A DNA stretch of 64,000 nucleotides from Psococerastis gibbosa (Eukaryota > Arthropoda > Insecta > Psocodea > Psocidae): the NCBI GenBank assembly GCA_963971405.1, contig OZ020487.1, positions 41,699,039 through 41,763,038 on the forward strand. The letters are read 5' to 3'. This document shows, in pieces, positions 46,170-56,563 of this stretch (positions within the stretch are counted from its first letter, which is position 1; each line of letters opens with the position of its first letter). The notes under the pieces are model-generated. The model saw only the letters and a list, made by a program, of their open reading frames with translations, did no database searches and was not told where the DNA came from. The translations under genes and the position numbers were made by a program.

Positions 46170-47500
46170 TATTAAAATAAAATTTGTCTAGGTAGTAGTA
46201 AGGCCATTTTGTAACCTGTACAGTATCAACTATTAAGAGGAAATGTTGAAACAACTCAAAAATCTGATATAGCCTATTTTAATTTGTATTAATTTACTAC
46301 GAAAGTTATATTATCAAAAATGTAAGGCGGTTGAGTATGTACAGATATGTATAAGTAGGTAATACTTTACTTTAATGGCACCTTATCCCTCCCACGAGAT
46401 CTTCATCTTCCAGGTGTTTCGGTTTTGGGTCCTGAGGTCCCCTCTCACTTTCACTTAATAATTTTTAATAATTTTTTTTAAATTAAATTTGTAGGCGCGG
46501 GACTCTTTCAAGTATTTGCCCCGGTTATAGGTAATATATTGAATGAAATGGAGTTTTTTAATTTTTTGGTGAAGTTATTTTTCAATGTGGAAGAAAATAA
46601 AATAAAACTTCAGTTTTATGAAAAAAAAAAAAAAACTCTTCGCTAAAAGTTGTGAAAGTAATTTCAATGTATAAAATAGCTGTTAAAAAGTTAAAATAAT
46701 TAGGAAAATATTTTACGTATTTATAATTTATTTATTTATTTACTTATTACCTAGAACACATTATTATTGCATATACGGCAATCGCGTTCTCAGCTTAAAT
46801 AACCACGAACAATTCCAAGGTTTCACTGATTTATATTCCCCGAGAAGGTAATATTACACAGTCAAATCTATTTGAATTTGACCACTATACTATTGTATAC
46901 AATATACATTCATTATTGGATCGAAAAACAACAGCATCGTTACAATAGGCTAACTCGTATGGAGTTCTCAGTATAAAAGACTGGTATAAATTTTTTCTAC
47001 GGCAAGCTGGATAATTAAGGAAGCTGTCCCAAAAATAGTCGAAGGCACGGCAGGAGCGAAAAAAAGAAGAAGAAGAAGAAGAATAAGAAGAAGAAGAAAA
47101 CTGACAATAAGAAAAACGAGTTACACTGTAGTGGCTGAGCTGTTAAGAGCATATCAAGGCACCCCCTTCCCCCACTACCCGTTTTCGGTAAAAAGTTGAC
47201 TTTGGTAAAAAACCGTTAAATTAGCTGAAATGCTCCTCTACATTTCGATACATGACATGTGGCTTTCCCTAATACCAATTAGCCACAGTTCTTGAGCTTC
47301 TTTCTCGGGACTTTTCTGCCTGCTTAACTCGCAATCTATCGTAAGTAGCATTATGGTGAATGTAGTTAGGCTTAGGCGAGAATCTCCATCAAACTAAACG
47401 TCAGCATCAACTTTTCCCCGCTTCATTGTTTATGCTGCTGATTAAAACAAAAAGTATTAGCCTCTTTATATTATTTATAGAGTCAAAATAAAATAAAGTA
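46170..47500. other. Unassigned AT-rich stretch
   Basis: No gene or clear element, apart from an A-run near 46620 and an (AAG)n microsatellite at 47064-47100. Confidence 0.3.
47064..47100. repeat. (AAG)n microsatellite
   Basis: Ten or so AAG units with one AATAAG interruption. Confidence 0.7.
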
Positions 47501-47510
47501 ATATAGATAT

Positions 47511-47665
47511 CAGGTGCGGATCTAGAATGAGACCAAGGAGGGGGCTCCCCCGGAAGAAAATTTGTGAACAATAGGACTGAAATAGTGGGGTTTTACGCCT
47601 TTTGAGGAAACTAATGGGCTATATATAAGAGGCTATACCCCCCCCCCCCCGTAGATCCGCACCTG
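47511..47665. mobile_element. 155-bp hAT-like MITE with perfect 14-bp ends
   Basis: CAGGTGCGGATCTA and TAGATCCGCACCTG are exact inverted ends. The flanks ATAGATAT (47503-47510 and 47666-47673) are an exact 8-bp target duplication. It has a 13-base C-run beside the right end. This is the clearest member of the G-run hAT class. Confidence 0.8.
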
Positions 47666-48283
47666 ATAGATATAGTTTCAGATCAGTTATAGCTTTATTC
47701 TAAATTAAGTAGGTATATAACTTACTGTATATATTATTTAAGTTTTAAGTTATTAGTATTAAGGGGCCCCAGCACGAGAGAAATCCTTTGGGCCATCCCT
47801 ACTTTAGTACCATTCCCCCTGTACGGTATGTAATATTGAAAAAACGCAATGCATTTATTTATTTACTTATTTTATTTATTTTATTTATTTTATATACTTA
47901 TAATAGTAAGACAGGCCCCACCTCTTAACTGACGCAGGAGCTCTGCCGCCCCGATTTTGCAATTGACCCTCCCGTGAATATATGTGTCTAAGGAAGTTTT
48001 TTTTATTTAAAAAAAAAAATCCAATGATTTCAAGTGCAATGATGCCAGCCACGAATCAGTAGGAGTATAAGTTGTAATTGATACTATACAGAGGGCTGTG
48101 TAATTCCCTGGAGTTAACGCGCCGCGCCAAACCCCCTCCCCGGGGACCGACAACAGTTCACTTCATTATCGCCTACGCTCTACAGCCATACACCATGTCT
48201 TGGATAATCCTATCAAAGATTTTACAATTTTTTATAAGTTTATAAGCTTTTATGACTCAAAATCCATATAATAAGATTAAGGG

Positions 48284-48672
48284 TATTCACAATGTTGAAG
48301 TTATTGAGTTCTTCCGAGTTAAGTGTTTCAAACTAAGTCAACACTCATGTACGAAACTAGCTAGCGTGTTTTAGCTAGGCGCACTTCAGACTTGGTAAAA
48401 CTACCTAAGTTAAATTTGCGTTTGGATTTTTTATTTATTTTTCTATTTATTAATTATGTTTATCTAAACATAAGTTCAATTTTTTTTAGATTCCTATTTT
48501 TTTTCTATACTGTACGTTCTCGCATTTTGATAAAGCGGCTACTATGGTATGTACCTGTACCTGTTTCTTTCGATTTAGCACACTGGCATTAGCACATACT
48601 CACGATGTATGGTAACTTGGATAACACTTTTCATTTAACTCGGTAACTAGATAACTTTAATATTGTGAATAC
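48284..48672. mobile_element. Diverged TA-type MITE (GGGGTCTTCACAGTG family)
   Basis: It starts GGGTATTCACAATGTTGAAG and ends AATATTGTGAATACCC, with the family order of AACTCGG/GAGTTAAGTGT subrepeats. It is much more diverged and shorter than the three other copies. Confidence 0.5.
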
Positions 48673-49199
48673 CCTAATTATACTATATTAAGGTTATATT
48701 GTACAGTCTGTGTAACATTTCATTTTTTAACAAATTATTAAAGACCTAAATAATAAATAATAATAATTAATAATTGGCATGGGCCAAACCTTTGGGGGTC
48801 TCCTTCCACCTATTGTTGTAGCAAATTTTTTTTCTTGAGAACCCCTATACGACTTTCCATTACGTTAATAGGCTCATATCTGTACTTGGTTAAGTCATAC
48901 TTTCGCTTGTTTCACTGCGGCAATGGTAAGCTTGTCTCAGCTTGTCCATTATCGCATGTAGTCGGTGTAGGGTAGGTTGACGTCGAGAACGTATACCAGT
49001 TGGCCAATGGCCAAAACATCATACGGGTACAATACAAATAATGTCCGAAATTCATTTAGGCATTGGACAAGGGACCTAATGGGCCACTATAAGTAGGCCT
49101 GGGTCCATAAAAGAAAGTCCTTAAAAAAACTGAAAAAAAAAACTAATACTTTTAATGTCTTGCATTCGGTCCAATCGCAATGCAAGATCGTGTCAAAGT

Positions 49200-49560
49200 A
49201 TAAAAGAGTTAATTCGGTTTGCAGTTCAACCCTCTGATAAAACACATGCCAATTTACGGTTATTCACGTCATGACTGGAGAAGAAAAATGGGATTACTAC
49301 ATGGATAATGGAGTAAGTGCAATAAAAAGGGGCTTGAAAACTTCTCTTTCGGATCATATTGGAGGGTGTTGAAGATGTGAAGAGGGATTAATACTCGCGT
49401 TTTATCAAGTCTCGCGTTTCGCAATCAACTTCAGCTCCCTTATTGTGTTCTTTACGTTTATTAATTCGATGACGAGGCTGGGCGTGAAAAGTTATTTATC
49501 AAAGATCGCTTTGTCCTTTTCAGTTTTTCCGCTTCTAGTTGAATATCATTGACACGGCAT
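49200..49560. promoter_or_regulatory. Repeat-poor island with homeodomain- and TCF-like sites (candidate enhancer)
   Basis: It contains GGGATTACTA and GGGATTAATA (GGATTA, Otx/Pitx-type), ATCAAAG (TCF-type) next to GCTTTGTCC, and ATTAATTCGATGACG. It is free of any repeat family seen in the window. Function is inferred from motifs only. Confidence 0.25.
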
Positions 49561-49683
49561 TGCTTTAGGATTTATTTAGAGGGAGGGAGGGGGGGGGGTA
49601 TACATTAGTGGATTTAGGAATTCTTGGGGAGGTGTCTAAGATTAAACTTACCTCATAATACCAGGTGCATTTTGATATATAGT

Positions 49684-50018
49684 ACAACGCCGATTATCCG
49701 AACGCCGACTAACCGAATCGCCAATTATCCGAATCGGTCCTAAGCGTAATATTAAGCTTGAGAATGCTGTCTTTACGTGGTTTCTGCAGCAACGATCTAT
49801 TGGACAACCAATTTCAGGACCGAATTTAGGTGAAAAGGCGCGAATGAGCGTTATTGTAGAACTGTTTTTTGTTAAATACCTACGATATGTTATTAAAGTT
49901 TATTCTATGCGTGACAATTAGTTTTTCTTTATTACCAGTCAATGTCCGATTATCCGAATTTTCGATTATCCGAATCGACTCCAGTCCCAATTACTTGAGA
50001 TAATCGGCGCTCTACTGA
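49684..50018. mobile_element. pogo/Tigger-like MITE
   Basis: The left end TACAACGCCGATTATCCGAA and the right end GATAATCGGCGCTCTACTG are inverted. Further GATTATCCGAAT repeats sit inside each end. The ATTATCCGA motif is characteristic of pogo/Tigger-type termini. No transposase. Confidence 0.5.
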
Positions 50019-50904
50019 AATTTGTCAAAAAATCTCATCTATCTACTGCTATTGCTTGGCTAACAATTTTGGGCCCACACGCTCCCCCCCCCCCTCCAAA
50101 ATTCCGCCAATGGGTAATAAGGAACTTTAAATAAATAATGAACCGGTACGAGTGAACCCGGACATGCTTTCCTATTTATCAAATAGGAGCATCCCGTGGC
50201 TGGATACCGTTATCAATATGGCTGCTAGTGTAGCCTGCACAAGATAAGTACGCAATTTAGCGGGGAAAACCAGTGATAAGTGTAGCCTGCACAAGCTAAG
50301 TACAGAGTTTTTGACCGGGTCGAGGTATCCGCTCTGCTATGCTGCAATGTGTAAGACTTCGATATTTTTTGCGTTGGTACTTATCTCTGATAGTTGGCTT
50401 ATGGTTAACGGGTGCCCCGTAAGGCATACTATGGCTCCCACCGCTCCAGTTAATGTATTTCTATGATTAGGACGTAAATACATTAACAGTTCCTTGGTAA
50501 ATAATTGATCCAAGGTTAAATTTAGTATTTTGTTTGAAACGACTACAATATTATGTGAATTTAAAAGAAGTTTTTGAGAAAGAATGATGACTGTGAAAGG
50601 ATGCACTCTCCCTCGACTACTGCTTTATTTGAGCTGTTGTGGTCAGAAACATGACCGACAGCATTTTTTCCTTTGCCAACGAAAGTGAGGGTTGGATGGA
50701 CCTAGATCAGTTTTTTCTTCTTCTTCTTCAATTCGAGTCTCGACCTTCCAACGTCCGTTTCATAGTCAACACATACACTCAACTAGGAAGGCCCGGGTCC
50801 GCCTGCTAACTCCAGGGTGAGACAATGTTATACCGTAGTTCTAGAACTGCAGAAGGAGGTAATAGGGAGTCTCCACCAATGATGGTTTAGACAGGTTGTT
50901 GCAG

Positions 50905-51065
50905 GCCCGTACCCAGGAGTTTATTTGGGGGGGGGGGCAAGAACAATTTTTTTTATAAATGACACATCCGTATAGTAATTTTAGTAGTTTTAGCTGAAAC
51001 TCTTTCATTATTTATAATTTATTTATCATTTTGGGGGGGGGGGTATGGCCCACTTGGCCCCCTAA
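50905..51065. mobile_element. G-run MITE (relative of 6640-6825)
   Basis: It starts GCAGGCCCGTACCCAGGAG and a G-run. The body ATTTTTTTTATAAATGACAC and ACATCCGTATAGTAATTTTA matches the other copy. A second G-run lies near 51035. Confidence 0.45.
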
Positions 51066-51112
51066 AATAATATGATCGACTAATAACATAAATAACACAA
51101 AATACCTATATT

Positions 51113-51318
51113 GACTTTTTGTTCTATTACTAAGCCAACCTATAGCGGAGTTAGGGCTATATTAGGGTTATCTCTCACTAAATTATCGCTAAACTAAAAA
51201 TAGCCCAGACCGCCTGCTTTACATGCCCTCCCAAGCATGGCCAGAAAATGTGGGACTCGAACCAACAACCTTTCAGGTGAAAGTCGGAGTCTGTACCACT
51301 ACTCCACATGTCCTGTCT
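51113..51318 (-). repeat. SINE-2 copy
   Basis: It runs from TTTTTGTTCTATTACTAAGC to GGGACTCGAACCAACAACCT, and the tRNA-like head continues to ACTCCACATGTCC near 51310. Confidence 0.6.
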
Positions 51319-51895
51319 AGACAAATAGGCGCCATGGTCAAAGCGATCAGGGTCATAGACTCGACATAAAAATATCTATCTTACAATATACCTGAAACAA
51401 TTCTACTTGAAAGCGGGGGTTATGACTATTATGAAATGATAAAGCTCTTTCAAAATTTCTTAGCTCAAGACGTGTCTACATCACGTGCCTGCCTATACCA
51501 TTACTGATTTTCTATAAGAAGCAGCCCGTTGCTTCACTCACTGAATTAGTCATAAGGTTTTCTATGCGCAGTACCCGTTGTTGCTGTAGCTCCTGGCTTC
51601 CGAATTACCGTTATGCTGTTTTTTATTGCATTTTTATTGCGTTGCGAGTGGTCTTCGAGTCGAGATAAGCCAAGTAGGCAAGACTAGCCTGTCTGTACCC
51701 AGTGATCAGTTGGTTTTGAATGTTTGCTAACGCAGCGTCCAGTATATCGCTAGGCCTGGACTATGAATTATGAATCAAGAATTGCGCTGGAACAAGTAAT
51801 ACATCTGCATTACAACGGTTGTTATGCACTGAATATGCCCCAATATTGTGTAAAGGAGCCTATTTGCGTAAGTATAAATCAGCAGCTAACGGGGC

Positions 51896-52143
51896 CAGTG
51901 CCGGATTAACCCCTGGGGGGGGGGGGCACAAGATATGGGGGGGGGGGGGCTGTGGGTGCAAACCAGAGGTGGACGAGGCGGTCCCAGACCTCATAAAAGG
52001 GGGAGGCACTTGTCAGTGGCGTAACGACAGGTTTTCGAAGGTAAAAATATCTCATTCTGGGGGGGGGGGGCCGGAATTTTAGGCATTTCTGGGGGGGGGG
52101 CGGGGGCCTGTGCCCCAAGTACCCATGGGTTAATCCGGCACTG
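51896..52143. mobile_element. 248-bp hAT-like G-run MITE
   Basis: CAGTGCCGGATTAACCC and GGGTTAATCCGGCACTG are exact 17-bp inverted ends. The flanks AACGGGGC (51888-51895) and AAGGGGGC (52144-52151) match at 7 of 8. Several G-runs and a nested CAGTGGCGTAACGACAG start lie inside. Confidence 0.7.
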
Positions 52144-52145
52144 AA

Positions 52146-52744
52146 GGGGGCGTCCATTAATCACGTGAGGTTCGAACGAAAGGGGGTGGGGTTCGGCAAA
52201 AATAACGAAATATCACAAGGGGGAGGGGGGGGGGGTATAGTAAGATATCACGTGTATTTATTTTTTCATCAAACAGGTGATTTCTAAACCGAAAATCTTC
52301 AACAAAGCACAGTGCCAACAACTGACTTTTGCAAGATGCTTATCCAGTTGTTAGTGTTGAAGAAAGTCTTGATAATCCGTGGTCGGAGGACAATATACAC
52401 TAAATATGTTCATGAACTAGTACAATATATGTTTTTCGCATGATTACACCTACATTCAATATTGTTTTTATGCCAGTCAAAAACAACCGGCAACCTTTCT
52501 GTTTAACCATTTTTATCATGGTCCTTAATTTTCTACAATAAAATGAAATTAGATTATACTTTATAGGCTACCTGTATTTAAAAATAATTAATATTATAAA
52601 CATTTTAAGATTCTTTGTAGGCACAAAAAAATAAAAATACACGTGATATTGGGTGAGGGGGGGGGGGGTAGTCTTAAACTTCACCACGTATCACCAAGGG
52701 GGAGGGGGGTTTAAAAAAGACCGTGTGATTAATGGACGGCCCCT
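52146..52744. mobile_element. ~600-bp MITE with GGGGGCGTCCATTAATCACGTG-type ends
   Basis: The GTCCATTAATCACGTG side is inverted at GTGTGATTAATGGACGGCCCC. The subterminal TATCACGTGTATTTATTTTT and AATACACGTGATATTG are also inverted. The left end overlaps the target duplication of the preceding hAT-like element, so that one inserted at this end. Confidence 0.6.
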
Positions 52745-53178
52745 AAACACCAAATTAATGTCTCAATTGGGAGAGGGGCCTTAAAGTGATTGAAAAAGAA
52801 ATTTTGTCCAAGGTTTTTTTTTTTTTTTTTTTTTACGGTCACTTGGCTAAAAAAAACGAGTATAAAATTAAAACAGACTAACTTAGAATAAAAGAACAAA
52901 ACACGAATTACTCATTTACTGTACGGCACAGACCGCACAGTAACTATATTATACATTTATTTTAGCATTGGTTATGGCTCTTTAATTATTTATTTTTCCC
53001 AAAATTTGGGGGGGGGGGCTATGGCCCCATTGGCCTCCCTCCTGCCTACCAGTATACCCCGCAATATATATAGGAAAAATTTCTGGACATGCACTTTTAT
53101 AAAATTACAATATTTGTGGTAGGTACCATAATATGCAGTATGAATACATGATTTTAATAAACCTTTTTTTGTTTGCAG

Positions 53179-53237
53179 GTGAGACAGGAACTGGAGGATC
53201 CACTTACGGATCCTGCCAGCCCTAGCGATCACCGGAG
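53179..53237 (+). CDS. eya: Eya-like exon 2 (residues 17-36)
   Basis: The 59-nt exon follows a strong polypyrimidine tract and acceptor (TTTTTTTGTTTGCAG) and ends at GGAG|GTGAGT. Only the phase-0 frame is open and gives VRQELEDPLTDPASPSDHR, with a split Arg codon completed by exon 3. PASP fits the MAP-kinase P-x-S-P consensus, and Drosophila Eya is a known MAPK substrate. The exon begins with GTGAGA, so its own first bases look like a splice donor directly after the acceptor, as at recursive splice sites. Skipping this exon would shift the frame into a stop five codons into exon 3. Confidence 0.68.
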
Positions 53238-53935
53238 GTGAGTACTAAGTAGTTAGTAAGCTCTATACATAGGGGGGGGGGGGAGGGGCATCCCCCTAGA
53301 ACACTTTATGACCTTGTTCTATTAATAAAGAAATAAATAAGCGTTTAATATGCCAACAACAGAATAAACGGATCCAGCCGCGAAGGCATTACATTTATAA
53401 CAGCAATTTACAATAGAACATAAAAATATTTAATAAAATTAAACATAAACATAAAATTTAACAATTAAATTAAAAGTAATTAAGCGTTAAGTAATCGTCA
53501 ATTCATAAAACCCCGTAAACAAATTTTAAAAAGAGGCTGGAAAAGGGGTCTAAGACTGTGGATCACTGTATTAATAGAATAACTTCTCCTATAGTCTAAA
53601 CCCTGTGGTACCGTGAGCGTGAGTGGTGGTGAATCAGGAATCAACAAGCAAGCATTTCAATTTAGATTGTCTCACTTTTGAAAGTGCCTGTAAGGGCTAT
53701 AGATAGTGCCTACTGAAAGACCCATTGAACCATGGTTCTATTTCTTCTTGAAATGCCCTTTCTATCGATGATTGGTGATCACTGTGGCAATTGTAGTCTT
53801 GATGACTTTACTAGGGAATTGTAATGCAGTGGTTTTCTATTGCCTTATGCATCCTTATGCCGTTGACTCTCCATTGAATTCGTCAGCCCATGACAAAAGA
53901 GTGCCCGGCATAGAAAATACTGCGTTTTTCGCTTA

Positions 53936-54462
53936 GGCGCGGTTTCCACCGACCTCCCAGTGCAGAATACACATACGGTGACGTGGTATAGTCCACGCTA
54001 AATGAGAAAAGTATGGGCATGGAATGTTTTGATCCTGTGCAACACTGTAAAAATATTCCATGCACCATTTTGTGTTACCTTGTTGCATTGGATGCAAGGC
54101 ATAACAAAAATTGTGCAAAGAATATTTTTACAGTGTTCCACAGGTTCAAAATATTCCATGTCCATACTTTTCTTATTTTTCGTGGACTATAGCAGATATC
54201 ATTAATAAAAGCGGGGTTTCCACCGACCTCTCATTCCAGAATGCAAATGACATTGACGGAAATTTTTGTTTTACTCTATGCCATAGTTAAAATTGGTCAA
54301 TGATCATAGAGTAAAATCACAAACAAACAAACTAAAATTAAAAAATGGCGTCATGGGTTATGTTAAGTACAAACATTTTAATAGATTTCTATAAAAAGAA
54401 AAATTCAAATTTCCGTCAATGTCATTTGCATTCTGCAATGAGAGGTCGATGGAAACCCCGCC
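53936..54462. mobile_element. Harbinger-like MITE with TTA duplication, interrupted
   Basis: GGCGCGGTTTCCACCGACC and GGTCGATGGAAACCCCGCC are the inverted ends, with TTA at 53933-53935 and 54463-54465. It contains the same interior as 23808-24188. Confidence 0.65.
53989..54189. mobile_element. TAGTCCACGC MITE inside the Harbinger-like MITE
   Basis: It has the same ends and body as 7390-7599. TA is duplicated at 53987-53988 and 54190-54191 within the host sequence ACGTGGTAGCAGA. Confidence 0.7.
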
Positions 54463-54647
54463 TTACCCCGAATCAAACTTGGTCCCCTATCTGTTCAGTC
54501 GTCCGTGACGCCCTTCCATCCCTTCCATCTTCATCACGACGAGGTACAGTATAGGGATTTTACGTATTCTCTTCATCACTTAGAAGCTCAGCTGCTTTCA
54601 GGTAAAAGTTACCGGCCCATTTAGTTTTTGAACATTTTTTGTATTAT

Positions 54648-55464
54648 TGCTTTCCAATTTATACGTAGTATAAGGAAAGCTTTGTGACGGTCGAAATTTT
54701 CGATTCCGAGATTTCAACGGATTTATATGTTTTAAGGTCCCAGGAACCCAAAAAAGTGTTTTTTACGAAATGTCTGTCTGTCTGTCTGTCTGTGCGTCGA
54801 TTTCCGGGCGTCGATTTTGATGAAATTCGGCATGTAGGTTCACAAAAATCATACCTCGGGACCATTTCTTTTTTATTTTGGGCTAACTCAATTTGGGGGG
54901 GGGGGGTTTATTTTCAAAAAACTTCAAAAAAACGTCTAAAAAAATTATTTCCCAAAAACGGCTCCAACGATTTCTTTTAAATTCACATATATTGTAGTTG
55001 TTGTTAGTGTTGATAAAATGCGGGGGGTCGCTTGTCCCTTGATAGTTTGCTTCTGGGGGTAAAAAAATAAAAATGACTAAATTTGAATGAAAAATGACTA
55101 AAAAATAATTTTTCTGCTTGATGATTTCTACCTTCAGGTATGTTTTAGGTGTTAAATTGAGTAACGAAACCGGACAGGTTGCTTTCCCAAAAAAGTATTT
55201 GGTTTTGTACAAAAAAATGTTTTTGAAAAAATGATAGAAAATTCACGCTGAAATGCATTGCGCGCCCTGCCAGTATTGCTGTGTGGTAATGTGTTGGTCT
55301 GACCTAGAACTTACGAGTGACGTCAGGTGGACACCCCCCCCCCCCCCCGAGATATCGGAAATTCAACCATAGGAAAATTATTTACCATGAAATTACTAAT
55401 TTTCTCCATCTACTAATTTTGATAAATTGGAAAGCATGTTCGTGTAAACTCGAACCGGTTCTTT
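54648..55464 (+). mobile_element. TGCTTTCC-family element, copy E (intron 2)
   Basis: Full-length copy between exons 2 and 3. It starts TGCTTTCCAATTTATACGTA and ends ACTCGAACCGGTTCTTTC, with a small internal deletion after TTTTTCTGC near 55110. Confidence 0.72.
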
Positions 55465-55586
55465 CAACTGTTTCAGCACATTTCTTTTGTATGGTCTGTT
55501 TGGTACCACTTTGGTAGAGAACATGACTTTGAAATGGTAAACACGGCATGAAAAGGATAAGTCTATGGGTGTAATGCTATTTAACG

Positions 55587-55726
55587 AAGGGTTAGTTGGA
55601 CTTACATCGCCTGCTGTGTTAATAGTCATCCCCTGACAATGGGCTCCGCCCTAATTGTGTGATGAGGCCCATGCCTATAATGAATATTAACACAGAAGCC
55701 ACTGTAAGTCCAACTAATCCTTAGGT
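55587..55726. mobile_element. ~140-bp MITE with GGGTTAGTTGGACTTAC ends
   Basis: GGGTTAGTTGGACTTACATC and CTGTAAGTCCAACTAATCC are inverted, with TGTGTTAATAGTCAT and ATGAATATTAACACA inside. A half copy is at 21465-21513. Confidence 0.55.
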
Positions 55727-56372
55727 AATAAGGAAAAATTCTCTGGCTGGCCTGGGTCCACCCCACCCCAACGAGTACCTCACCTTCCGAAATTCCGTTT
55801 TTCACTTTCTTTCTTTCTTTTCCTTGCCCATCAGTACTCCCTGAACAAGGAGCATATATTTACAAAATACAATGGACATAATGATACCATACCTCATCCT
55901 CAAGCTAAAGCTTGATTGGGACAAAGGACTTACACAGTGCTGCTAAAACAAGATATTATCATATTATTTTTTCCTATTTTAAAATAATATTTTATTTATT
56001 TTTTATTCATACTGTTTTTTATTTACTTATTTATTTTATTTTATTTTAATAATAATAACAATAATAATCACTTCCCTTCACTTTTTTCCTTGACCAGTAA
56101 CTCCGGACAAGGTTCATATATTGAAATAACAATTTGTATAATGGTATAATTGTCACGCTCAAGCGATATAATAATAATAATAATAAACTTCTTATATTTA
56201 CGGGGCGAGACTTAAGACTAGAAAGTCTTTTTCTGCCTAACCCACGTTCAAAAACAATGCAATTTCCAAAATACATACGCTTAACTTAAACAATCTTATT
56301 CTAACAATGCATAAAAAGAACTTATTCTAAACTAGGTTATAAAAAGACATACTGGTAATATTATTGTTTCAG

Positions 56373-56563
56373 ACCCGAGGAAGCTAGTGGCGATACCTCG
56401 ACCGGCGACTCGGAGTCGTCCTCGGGGTCCCTGGTGATGGGCGAGGCGAATGGCGACAGCAAGCAAGAGGCGCGCGACTCACCTGCAGGACCGGTCTTCT
56501 CCTCGCCCGCTCCCAATTCGCTTTCCGACTCTTGGGGAACCATCAGCCCTCCTGAGTGCAATG
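56373..56563 (+). CDS. eya: Eya-like exon 3, acidic Ser/Pro-rich segment (residues 36-100)
   Basis: The acceptor is TTATTGTTTCAG|A and the donor ATG|GTGAGT. The reading completes the Arg codon from exon 2 and runs 63 codons open, with PEEASGDTSTGDSESSSG near the start and SDSWGTISPPECN at the end. It is rich in Ser, Gly, Pro and acidic residues, suggesting a disordered activation region. GC content is clearly higher than in the flanking introns, as expected of coding sequence. The other frames are stopped or give no sensible product. Confidence 0.72.

Larger units (their letters stand above)
15480..53178 (+). other. Intron 1 of the eya-like gene (37.7 kb, repeat-filled)
   Basis: Bounded by GTAAGT and TTTGCAG. 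Most recognisable sequence inside is transposon-derived. Repeat-poor islands at about 20860-21060, 36003-36240, 42480-43300 and 49200-49560 are the most likely places for enhancers or alternative first exons. No second protein-coding gene was recognised in it. Confidence 0.5.
53806..54601. repeat. Nested cluster: old repeat split by a Harbinger-like MITE that is itself split
   Basis: The outer repeat (GCCGTTGACTC..CATTGAA, then GACAAAAGAGTGCC, then TCGGTCCCC..CTGTTCAGTC, related to 12365-12430, 12706-12925 and 19880-20000) is interrupted between 53935 and 54463. The interrupting MITE in turn holds 53989-54189. Confidence 0.55.
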
